Shown in pieces: positions 8,855 to 15,657 of a stretch of 45,592 nt of DNA. How positions within the stretch are numbered: position 1 is the stretch's first letter; every line of letters starts with the position of its first letter. Below the pieces are notes generated by a model. It did not search any database. It worked only from the letters and a program-made list of their open reading frames with translations, and was not told where the DNA came from. Origin of the DNA: Mariniphaga anaerophila (GTDB lineage Bacteria > Bacteroidota > Bacteroidia > Bacteroidales > Prolixibacteraceae); contig NZ_FQUM01000017.1 of NCBI RefSeq assembly GCF_900129025.1, positions 1-45,592 of the forward strand, written 5' to 3'. The position numbers and the translations under genes were made by a program.

Positions 8855-10042
8855 ATGGAAACTTTAAATTTTAAAAAATTAGCAGAACAATATAAAACAG
8901 AACTATTTAACAATGTAATTCCGTTTTGGCTGAATCAGTCTCAGGATAAAGATTTTGGCGGGTATTTCACCTGCCTCGACCGTAAAGGCGATGTTTTCGA
9001 CACCGATAAATTCATCTGGTTGCAAGGGCGCGAAGTATGGTTATTTTCCATGCTTTATAACCAGGTTGAAAAACGGCAGGAATGGCTTGATGCTGCTATC
9101 CAGGGCGCTGAATTTCTAAAAAAGTACGGACACGACGGCAACCTCAACTGGTACTTTTCGCTCACACGCGAAGGAAAACCGCTGGTTGAACCGTATAACA
9201 TTTTCTCCTACACATTTGCCAGCATGGCTTTTGGGCAGCTCAGCAAAGCAACCGGAAACGAAGAATATGCAAAAATTGCACGCGACACGTTCAACATTGT
9301 TCTGTCAAAAACCGGGAATCCAAAAGGCAAATGGAACAAAGCATTCCCGGGAACCCGAAACCTGAAAAGCTTTGCTTTGCCCATGATTTTGTGCAACCTT
9401 GCACTGGAAATAGAACACCTGCTCGACGAAGAATTTCTGAAGGAAACAATGGACGCATGCATTCACGAAGTAATGGATGTATTTTACCGTCCGGAACTGG
9501 GGTTGGTGGTAGAAAACCTGAACGAAGACGAAACACTTTCTGACACATTTGAAGGAAGGGTGCTGAATCCCGGACACTCAATCGAAGCCATGTGGTTTAT
9601 TATGGATCTTGGCGTTCGGCTACACCGCCCCGAGCTGGTTACAAAAGCCAACGAAATAGCCTTAAAAATGGTAGAACACGGCTGGGATAAAGAGTTCGGC
9701 GGTATTTTCTATTTTATGGACAGGAAAGGCCATCCGGTACAACAGCTGGAATGGGACCAGAAACTTTGGTGGGTACACATAGAAACGCTTATTACCATGC
9801 TAAAAGGATACCAGTTAACCGGCTCTGAAAAAAGCCTGGAATGGTTTAAAAAAGTACACGATTATGTGTGGTCACACTTTAAAGACGAAGAATATCCCGA
9901 ATGGTTTGGCTACCTGAATCGTCGTGGCGAAGTTTTACTTCCGTTAAAAGGCGGAAAATGGAAAGGTTGCTTCCACGTACCAAGAGGGCTTTACCAATGC
10001 TGGCAAACACTCGAAAAAATCGATCAGAAAGGACAATTATGA
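8855..10042 (+). CDS. N-acylglucosamine 2-epimerase (AGE) family protein
   Basis: 395 residues, no signal, the usual length of the (alpha/alpha)6-barrel AGE family. Family blocks are present: FGGYFTCLDRKG, FIWLQGREVWLFSMLY, GRVLNPGHSIEAMWF (H241), KLWWVHIETLI and GCFHVPRGLYQCW (H374). H241 and H374 correspond to the two general acid/base histidines of the family. Members interconvert N-acetylglucosamine/N-acetylmannosamine, glucose/mannose or the reducing end of cellobiose and mannobiose; the exact substrate is not decidable here. The stop codon overlaps the next start as ATGA, so the esterase is translationally coupled. Confidence 0.9.
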   Translation: METLNFKKLAEQYKTELFNNVIPFWLNQSQDKDFGGYFTCLDRKGDVFDTDKFIWLQGREVWLFSMLYNQVEKRQEWLDAAIQGAEFLKKYGHDGNLNWYFSLTREGKPLVEPYNIFSYTFASMAFGQLSKATGNEEYAKIARDTFNIVLSKTGNPKGKWNKAFPGTRNLKSFALPMILCNLALEIEHLLDEEFLKETMDACIHEVMDVFYRPELGLVVENLNEDETLSDTFEGRVLNPGHSIEAMWFIMDLGVRLHRPELVTKANEIALKMVEHGWDKEFGGIFYFMDRKGHPVQQLEWDQKLWWVHIETLITMLKGYQLTGSEKSLEWFKKVHDYVWSHFKDEEYPEWFGYLNRRGEVLLPLKGGKWKGCFHVPRGLYQCWQTLEKIDQKGQL

Positions 10043-11175
10043 AAAACAGCAGCATTATCAGAATAGTTTCAATCTTCTTTATTTCGGTTTTATGGAACAC
10101 CGCGTTTGCGCAAACTGACAAAAATTTCTATCCGGCAACCAACGATGTTTTTGTTTACATGGGGCGCGTTCATCAAACCGGGGAAACGGTAAAATATAAC
10201 TGGCCGGGAGTAACTGTTTCCACTGACTTTACCGGAAAGGAACTTGGAATAAAAATTAAAGGTGGCGACCGAAACTATTTCAATGTTTGGGTTGACGACA
10301 GGCCGGAACAAGTTTTACACGCCGTTAACGATACAGTGTGGTGGTACCCAGAGAAACTGTCAAAGGGCTTGCACCATTTAAAAATTGTTAAGCGAACCGA
10401 AGGCGATATGGGAATTGCAGAGTTTTCGGGCGTTTTTGTTGGGAAAAAAGAGCAGTTGCAAAAACCGGCTCCCCTCTCCCATCGTAAAATTCTGTTTATT
10501 GGAAATTCAATTACCTGTGGTTACGGAACCGAAGGGTTAAACAAGTCGGAAGATTTTAAGCCTTCCACTGAAAACTGCGAAAAATCGTATGCCCCGATAA
10601 TCGCCCGCGCTTTCGATGCTCAGTTTCATTTAATTGCGCACTCGGGGTTGGGAATAATTCGTAATTATGGCGACAAAGACAAAATCTCCACCAGGTTAAA
10701 ACCAATGCCCGCCCGCCTGGAGTATTTGATGGACAACGATTCCACGTTAAAATACGATCTTCAAAATTACATCCCGGATGCCATTGTTGTAAACCTGGGA
10801 ACTAACGATTTCAGCACTCAGCCTTTTCCTGACGAAGAGGATTTTATCGTAGCCGGAAAGAAACTGCTGACAACGCTGAAAAAAGAGTTTCCTCAGGCAA
10901 AAATTATTTGTGTAACCGGTCCGATGACAAACGAACCGTGTTTCTCCTGCACAAAAAAAATTGTGGAACAATCAAGGGCAAATCTGAACACAACAGACAT
11001 TGTTTTTGTCGGCATACCCAATGATCTGCTTAACAAAGAAGATGATCTGGGATCAGACTGGCATCCTTCGTACCGCGGGCAGTTAAAATCGGCACACGTA
11101 ATTATCCCTGTTTTAGAAAACATGCTCGGATGGAAATTTTCGCTAAATGAAATTCTTGAAAACTTGTACAACTAA
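10039..11175 (+). CDS. SGNH/GDSL esterase, carbohydrate esterase family 2-like, exported
   Basis: The ATG at 10039 overlaps the preceding stop (ATGA), fixing the start; upstream in-frame starts lie inside the epimerase gene. The 378-residue protein has a Sec signal ending near NTAFAQ, an N-terminal beta jelly-roll (about 25-145) and an SGNH hydrolase domain. Visible catalytic blocks are ILFIGNSITCGYG (S157), VVNLGTNDFS (block III, Asn) and SDWHPS (D340, H342). The two-domain order and the DWHPS ending match CE2 deacetylases, which remove acetyl groups from glycans. It probably acts in the periplasm; acetylated oligosaccharide is a reasonable substrate guess. Confidence 0.88.
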   Translation: MKNSSIIRIVSIFFISVLWNTAFAQTDKNFYPATNDVFVYMGRVHQTGETVKYNWPGVTVSTDFTGKELGIKIKGGDRNYFNVWVDDRPEQVLHAVNDTVWWYPEKLSKGLHHLKIVKRTEGDMGIAEFSGVFVGKKEQLQKPAPLSHRKILFIGNSITCGYGTEGLNKSEDFKPSTENCEKSYAPIIARAFDAQFHLIAHSGLGIIRNYGDKDKISTRLKPMPARLEYLMDNDSTLKYDLQNYIPDAIVVNLGTNDFSTQPFPDEEDFIVAGKKLLTTLKKEFPQAKIICVTGPMTNEPCFSCTKKIVEQSRANLNTTDIVFVGIPNDLLNKEDDLGSDWHPSYRGQLKSAHVIIPVLENMLGWKFSLNEILENLYN

Positions 11176-11177
11176 AA

Positions 11178-12899
11178 ATGAAACGACGAAATTTTATTGA
11201 AATGCTGGGAGCCTCGGGCGGCGTAGTCGCCGCGGCTCCTTTTCTTACCATTCCCGAAACGTTAAACGCCAGGCCGAGAACCAAAAGTAAACGTATCGGA
11301 AACGCAGAGATGACAGCAGATTTGGTAATCGCCGGTGGCGGAACAGGAGGCTGTGCTTGCGCTCTGGGAGCTTTGCGCAACGGGCTTTCGGTAATTATGA
11401 CCGAAGAAACCAACTGGATTGGCGGACAAATGACGCAGCAGGGAGTTCCGTTTGATGAGCACCGCTGGATTGAGACACACGGAGCGACAAAACTCTATCG
11501 CGATTATCGTACCGCACTTCGGAATTACTATCGGCGCAACTATCCGCTCACAAAAGAAGCAGCCGCCCGCGAAAACCTAAACCCGGGCGACGGTGCCGTT
11601 TCGCGCTTGTGTGTGGAACCGCCTGTGGCCTTGGCCGTTCTTAACGATATGCTTGCTCCCTACGTCAGCTCCGGGAAACTCACCCTTTTGCTGAACAGCA
11701 AGGCAACCGGTGCAGAAGTAAATGGCAACAAAGTAACAGCTCTCGAAGTAACCAACAAGGTAACCGGGCACCAACTTTGGCTGACGGCTCCTTATTTTGC
11801 TGATGCCACAGAAATGGGCGATTTGCTTCCGTTAACAGGAACCGAATGGATAAAAGGCACCGAATCGAAAAAACAAACCGGGGAACTGCATGCACCGGAA
11901 GTTGGTAGCCCTGACAACCAACAGGCTTTTACGCTTTGCTTTGCCATGGATTACCGCCCCGGAGAAAACCACGTTATCGACAAACCGGAGAAATACGATT
12001 TCTGGAAAAATTATGCTCCAAAGTTAACACCTCCCTGGCCCGGGCGCCTGCTCGACTTAACCTATTCTACGCCGTCAACGCTGGAACCCAAAAAGCTGGG
12101 CTTTCATCCGGAAGGAGGTCCAACCGGCAGTGTACTGAATTTATGGAACTACCGAAAAATTATCAACCGGCACAACTTTACCCAAGGTTTTTATCCGGGA
12201 GATATTACAATAGTAAACTGGCCGCAAAACGACTATCTGCTCGGAAACCTGATTGATGCAAATGAAAAGGATTTCGCAAAACATGTGGAAGGCGCACGCC
12301 AGCTCAACCTCTCGTTGCTGTACTGGCTGCAAACAGAAGTAGAACGCCCCGACGGCGGTGCTGGTTGGCCGGGTATACGTTTGCGCGGCGATATTATGGG
12401 CACCGAAAACGGAATGGCTAAATATCCTTACATCAGAGAAGGCCGGAGAATTGAGGCCATGTTTACCGTGCTGGAAGAGCATGTGGGCGTGGAAAACAGA
12501 AAACTTGTAAAAGGAGAAGCTGCATCTGCCAAGGCTGAAAGTTTTAACGACAGCATTGGAGTAGGTTCTTACTACCTCGACCTGCACCCTACTACCGAAG
12601 GCAATAATTACATTGATTTGCCTTCGCTGCCTTTCGAAATACCGTTGGGGTCACTCATTCCAAAAAGAATGGAAAACCTGCTGCCTGCTGCTAAAAACAT
12701 CGGAACCACGCACATCACCAACGGTTGCTACCGACTGCATCCGGTTGAATGGAACATTGGCGAAGTGGTTGGAATGCTTGTTCAGTTTTCAGAAAAAAGA
12801 AACATTTCTCCGCGACAGGTCTGGGAAAGCCCGAAAAATCGGGGTGATTTCCAAAATTTCATTCAGAAACAAGGCGTGGAAATTAAATGGCCGAAATAA
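11178..12899 (+). CDS. FAD-dependent oxidoreductase (FAD_oxidored/PF12831-like) with Tat-type signal
   Basis: 573 residues starting two bases after the esterase stop. The N-terminus MKRRNFIEMLGASGG has a twin-arginine motif (RRNFI) and a hydrophobic stretch, pointing to export of the folded flavoprotein. The dinucleotide-binding motif is LVIAGGGTGGCACALGALRNG (glycines 53-58), followed by an acidic strand end, and the sequence NWIGGQMTQQG is typical of PF12831 proteins. The conserved C-terminal block (NIGTTHITNGCYRLHPVEWNIGE) completes the FAD pocket. These proteins are frequent in Bacteroidota and Planctomycetes glycan clusters, with sugar or glycoside oxidation suspected. It is the last gene before a strong terminator. 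Confidence 0.88.
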   Translation: MKRRNFIEMLGASGGVVAAAPFLTIPETLNARPRTKSKRIGNAEMTADLVIAGGGTGGCACALGALRNGLSVIMTEETNWIGGQMTQQGVPFDEHRWIETHGATKLYRDYRTALRNYYRRNYPLTKEAAARENLNPGDGAVSRLCVEPPVALAVLNDMLAPYVSSGKLTLLLNSKATGAEVNGNKVTALEVTNKVTGHQLWLTAPYFADATEMGDLLPLTGTEWIKGTESKKQTGELHAPEVGSPDNQQAFTLCFAMDYRPGENHVIDKPEKYDFWKNYAPKLTPPWPGRLLDLTYSTPSTLEPKKLGFHPEGGPTGSVLNLWNYRKIINRHNFTQGFYPGDITIVNWPQNDYLLGNLIDANEKDFAKHVEGARQLNLSLLYWLQTEVERPDGGAGWPGIRLRGDIMGTENGMAKYPYIREGRRIEAMFTVLEEHVGVENRKLVKGEAASAKAESFNDSIGVGSYYLDLHPTTEGNNYIDLPSLPFEIPLGSLIPKRMENLLPAAKNIGTTHITNGCYRLHPVEWNIGEVVGMLVQFSEKRNISPRQVWESPKNRGDFQNFIQKQGVEIKWPK

Positions 12900-12978
12900 A
12901 AGAATAACTTTTCCTTTTGGATTTACCCAATTGTGTGGAAAAAGTTCAAAGGAAATAACTCCGTTCACAAACGATAAA

Positions 12979-13036
12979 AAAGCCGTCGTACCAGCGTTTG
13001 CAACTGCAAAACAAAGTACGACGGCTTTCTTTTTTT
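12979..13036. terminator. Bidirectional intrinsic terminator
   Basis: AAAGCCGTCGTA (12979-12990) pairs perfectly with TACGACGGCTTT (13017-13028); the 26-base loop can form a smaller internal stem. A T-run follows on the + strand (13030-13036) and an A-run precedes it, giving a U-tract on the - strand. It sits between the convergent oxidoreductase and Fic genes and can end both transcripts. Confidence 0.85.
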
Positions 13037-13066
13037 CTCCTTCAAATATTTGTATCGCATTAAAAT

Positions 13067-13957
13067 TTAAAAGCCTATCTCAAAATATTTCAGAATAGCT
13101 TTATAGTTGTCCTGAGCGGTTAAGCAAGTATCCATTAAATAGCCTTTTACACTTTCCCATTCCTGTAAACCACGATAATAGAACAATTTTAATTCTTCGT
13201 CAATAATAAATGGAACAATATTATTGGCTAAACATTCTTTAAACATAACAAGCCTTCCCACTCTACCGTTTCCGTCCTGAAAAGGGTGAATACACTCAAA
13301 CTTCCAGTGAAATTCAATAATGTCTTCTACCGTTTTTTCGTCTTTTGCATTGTAATTTTCAAGTAAGGCCTTCATTTCGGCATGAACCTTTTCCGGAGAA
13401 CAAGTCGCGTTTCCACCAACTTCGTTCGGCATTTTTTTATAATTACCTACCTTGAACCAATCTTTACGGCTATCCGAAGTACTGGATTTCAGAATATAGT
13501 GCAGCTCCTTTATAAATGATTCTGAGAGTTTGTACTTTGCTCTTTCAATAATTAAATCTACACACCGAAAGTGATTCGTAGCCTCGATTATATCATCTAC
13601 ATTCACACTTTGATCTGCAATACCTATTGTATTCGTTTCAAACATAAAGCGCGTTTGCTCGTGGGTGAGCTTACTGCCCTCAATACGGTTAGAGTTATAA
13701 GTTAAATCAATTTGTGTGCGGTGATAAATTCCGCCTTTTAGCTTCATGTCTTTCTGCTCTTTCAATATATTGAGCAGCGAGTTATTGCTGAATTTCTTTT
13801 GCTTTCCCTTTTTGGGCAAAAGTGCATCTTCAGGAATATTCCACGTTTTTCCCGTTAAAAAGGCACCTTTAATTTTATCTGTAGCGCAATAGTTACGGGC
13901 AGTTCTTTCCGGTATATCCCATTTTTTTGCGTATTCACTAACTGAAATGTATTTCAT
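13067..13957 (-). CDS. Fic domain protein with N-terminal HTH (class II, predicted AMPylase)
   Basis: 296 residues from the ATG at 13957. Residues 1-45 look like an excisionase/MerR-type winged helix (ISVSEYAKKWDIPERTARNYC ... KGAFLTGKTWNIP). The Fic core carries the complete active motif HPFQDGNGRVGR (H224-R235), so nucleotidyl transfer is expected. An inhibitory motif [S/T]xxxE[G/N] is present as S89-N-R-I-E93-G before the core, making it class II (self-inhibited in cis). Fic proteins typically transfer AMP from ATP to hydroxyl side chains of target proteins. The HTH and the two matching palindromic sites upstream suggest autoregulation. No separate antitoxin gene is adjacent, consistent with the built-in inhibitory helix. 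Confidence 0.92.
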   Translation of the reverse strand: MKYISVSEYAKKWDIPERTARNYCATDKIKGAFLTGKTWNIPEDALLPKKGKQKKFSNNSLLNILKEQKDMKLKGGIYHRTQIDLTYNSNRIEGSKLTHEQTRFMFETNTIGIADQSVNVDDIIEATNHFRCVDLIIERAKYKLSESFIKELHYILKSSTSDSRKDWFKVGNYKKMPNEVGGNATCSPEKVHAEMKALLENYNAKDEKTVEDIIEFHWKFECIHPFQDGNGRVGRLVMFKECLANNIVPFIIDEELKLFYYRGLQEWESVKGYLMDTCLTAQDNYKAILKYFEIGF

Positions 13958-13979
13958 AACCCATATTTACTCACATAGA

Positions 13980-13995
13980 TTGCCATTACCGGCAA
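13980..13995 (-). promoter_or_regulatory. Operator-like site 1 upstream of fic
   Basis: TTGCCATTACCGGCAA: TTGCC and GGCAA half-sites around a six-base core. It lies just downstream of the predicted transcription start of the Fic gene. It matches site 2 in the opposite orientation at 15 of 16 positions. Confidence 0.55.
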
Positions 13996-14004
13996 AAACG
14001 CACT

Positions 14005-14012
14005 CAAATATA
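14005..14012 (-). promoter_or_regulatory. Predicted -7 box of the fic promoter
   Basis: On the - strand this reads TATATTTG, a match to TAnnTTTG. Transcription would start near 13998, about 40 bases before the fic ATG. The -33 position falls in or next to operator-like site 2 and lacks a clear TTTG, so the promoter may be weak or activator/repressor controlled. Confidence 0.5.
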
Positions 14013-14066
14013 ATCAATAAACAGATAATTCTTGCCGGTAACGGCAAGAATTATCTGTTTATTGAT
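14013..14066. repeat. 25-bp perfect inverted repeat with 4-base loop
   Basis: Arms at 14013-14037 and 14042-14066 are exactly complementary around GTAA. It lies between the glycosyltransferase and fic genes, both on the - strand. No U-tract follows on the - strand, so a terminator role is unlikely although the hairpin would be very stable. It contains operator-like site 2 at its centre. Confidence 0.75.
14032..14047 (-). promoter_or_regulatory. Operator-like site 2 upstream of fic
   Basis: TTGCCGGTAACGGCAA, whose reverse complement TTGCCGTTACCGGCAA differs from site 1 by one base. Its centre is 52 bp from the centre of site 1, about five helical turns, with the predicted -7 box between the two. 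Such spacing suits a repressor that bridges or occupies both sides of the promoter. Confidence 0.55.
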
Positions 14067-14137
14067 AGTATGAATTACACAAAATGGATGCTGACAAACA
14101 GCTTACACAAACCTATTTTCGAAAGAAAATTGCTTCA

Positions 14138-15019
14138 TTACTTTTTCAGTAATTTATAATTTTTGTATTCGAATAGCCGGACACCAAACGTTTTTTCAAT
14201 AAAATAGAGCAACCGATATTTGGGTTTCATGTGCACTTTCTTCAGATCCACTTCCACCTTCCAGTTTAAACGCTCAATTCGCTGCTTCATTACAGCCGGG
14301 TGTGTCCCGTTAAATTCTGCAAGCGCATCGTATTTTCCACTGTAATTGAATTCCTGCTCACTGGCCTTTTGTTCAGCCTCATCAGCCGAAATACCACTGT
14401 AAAACTTACGCACTTCGTCAATTTTCTGCTGCATAAACCGCGGATGCCTAACCCAGCCGTAATGGTAAATTTCTGCATCAACGGGCACCACATTCAGTTT
14501 TCGTCCTGATTTGCGAAAGCCCTGTGCATCGCGGTACGACCGGATGGATTTTTCGTTGCGGATGACGCGGATTTCGTTGCGGTACCATTTTCTGGAATCG
14601 GCAACATAATCAAACGTTCCATAAAAATGTTTGTAACGAAAAAGCAATCCTTCTACTTCAGGGTTACCCAGATTATCGCTCATTGCCTTGCGAATGGCAG
14701 GCAGGTATTTCTCGTGCACAGCCTCATCTCCCTGAATGTAGAAACACCAGTCGTATTCTGCAGAAATTGCATCAAAAGCCTTATCGGTTTCAGCAGCGTA
14801 AACAGCACCACCCTTTTGCAGGGTTTCGTCCCAAACCGTATCAACCACAGAAATCTTTTCCGGATTGATATTCTCAATAATCTGCCGGGTATTGTCATCT
14901 GAGTTACCAACTGCCACAACAAAATGGTCGCAAAGCGGCAAAATCGATGTAATGGCTTCCACTACCGGAAAATCAAACTTTCCGGCATTTCGTATAAAAG
15001 TAAAACCGCAGACTTTCAT
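14138..15019 (-). CDS. Glycosyltransferase, GT-A fold (GT2-like)
   Basis: 293 residues, no signal. The N-terminus MKVCGFTFIRNAGKFDFPVVEA and the following DHFVVAVGNSDDNTRQIIE match the nucleotide-binding half of GT2-like glycosyltransferases. YDWCFYIQGDEAVHEKYLP supplies a DxD-like acidic motif (GDE, 97-99) for the metal/UDP-sugar site, and DAEIYHYGWVRHPRFMQQK is a conserved acceptor-side block. The start overlaps the stop of the upstream membrane-protein gene by four bases. Donor and acceptor are unknown; cell-surface polysaccharide or lipid modification is plausible. Confidence 0.82.
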   Translation of the reverse strand: MKVCGFTFIRNAGKFDFPVVEAITSILPLCDHFVVAVGNSDDNTRQIIENINPEKISVVDTVWDETLQKGGAVYAAETDKAFDAISAEYDWCFYIQGDEAVHEKYLPAIRKAMSDNLGNPEVEGLLFRYKHFYGTFDYVADSRKWYRNEIRVIRNEKSIRSYRDAQGFRKSGRKLNVVPVDAEIYHYGWVRHPRFMQQKIDEVRKFYSGISADEAEQKASEQEFNYSGKYDALAEFNGTHPAVMKQRIERLNWKVEVDLKKVHMKPKYRLLYFIEKTFGVRLFEYKNYKLLKK

Positions 15020-15627
15020 TTTCTCCCTGACTTTTTACGTTTCCAAAAAACCAGGTAAAACTCAAAGGCGGAAATCAGCATTAGTGTATCGCCCAATAAT
15101 TCGAGTCCTTCCTCTGTGGCTGCTTTGGCCAGCCGGTAACTGTTTTCGTCGTACAATTCGAGCCAGAATTTCGACCGCCCGAACAACCGGCTAAAAATGA
15201 AAGTAACCAGAAACCCTGCAAAAAACCAGACTGAAGCAGGCTGCGCAAAAAACTCATGTGTTGCGCTTTTCAATTTTCCAAAATCGCGCCACATCAGCCA
15301 TATTGCCAAAATCAGCACTGTTAATGCCGGCCAGAACCACCATGCAATAATAAAACTAAGTTCCCGGATAAATGCAATCAGCAGAAACGCCGCAACCAGA
15401 TTGGCAACCGGCTGAACCGGTTTGTGCCGGGTGCCAACCAGGAAATAAAAAACCACCAGGGATAACAGAAACAGTTCCTGAAAAATTTCGGTAAGGCTGA
15501 TTTCACCAAAATACCCGTCTTCCATCGGATGAACCGCATCAAAACGAATGGCTTCAGCAATACCAAAAAACAACAGAGAGTAACCTATTACCCTGACAGC
15601 AATATTCAACGGCGTGTAACTTTTCAT
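15016..15627 (-). CDS. Hypothetical multi-spanning membrane protein
   Basis: 203 residues with about five hydrophobic helices (around 8-26, 45-63, 74-91, 94-112 and 131-148) and a charged C-terminal tail ending KRKKSGRK. I do not recognise the family. It overlaps the glycosyltransferase start by four bases, so the two are translationally coupled and may work together in the membrane. The ATG at 15627 gives a natural N-terminus with a short polar lead before the first helix. Confidence 0.7.
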   Translation of the reverse strand: MKSYTPLNIAVRVIGYSLLFFGIAEAIRFDAVHPMEDGYFGEISLTEIFQELFLLSLVVFYFLVGTRHKPVQPVANLVAAFLLIAFIRELSFIIAWWFWPALTVLILAIWLMWRDFGKLKSATHEFFAQPASVWFFAGFLVTFIFSRLFGRSKFWLELYDENSYRLAKAATEEGLELLGDTLMLISAFEFYLVFWKRKKSGRK

Positions 15628-15657
15628 AACCGGTACTTAAAACCGCAAAGGTGCATT

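Noticed and set aside
14013-14066. Long hairpin as an intrinsic terminator of the glycosyltransferase gene
   Set aside because: No U-tract follows on the - strand, and the loop region coincides with an operator-like site and lies next to a promoter box.
13947-14159. 70-codon + strand ORF over the fic upstream region
   Set aside because: It runs through the perfect inverted repeat and the predicted promoter and has no motif.
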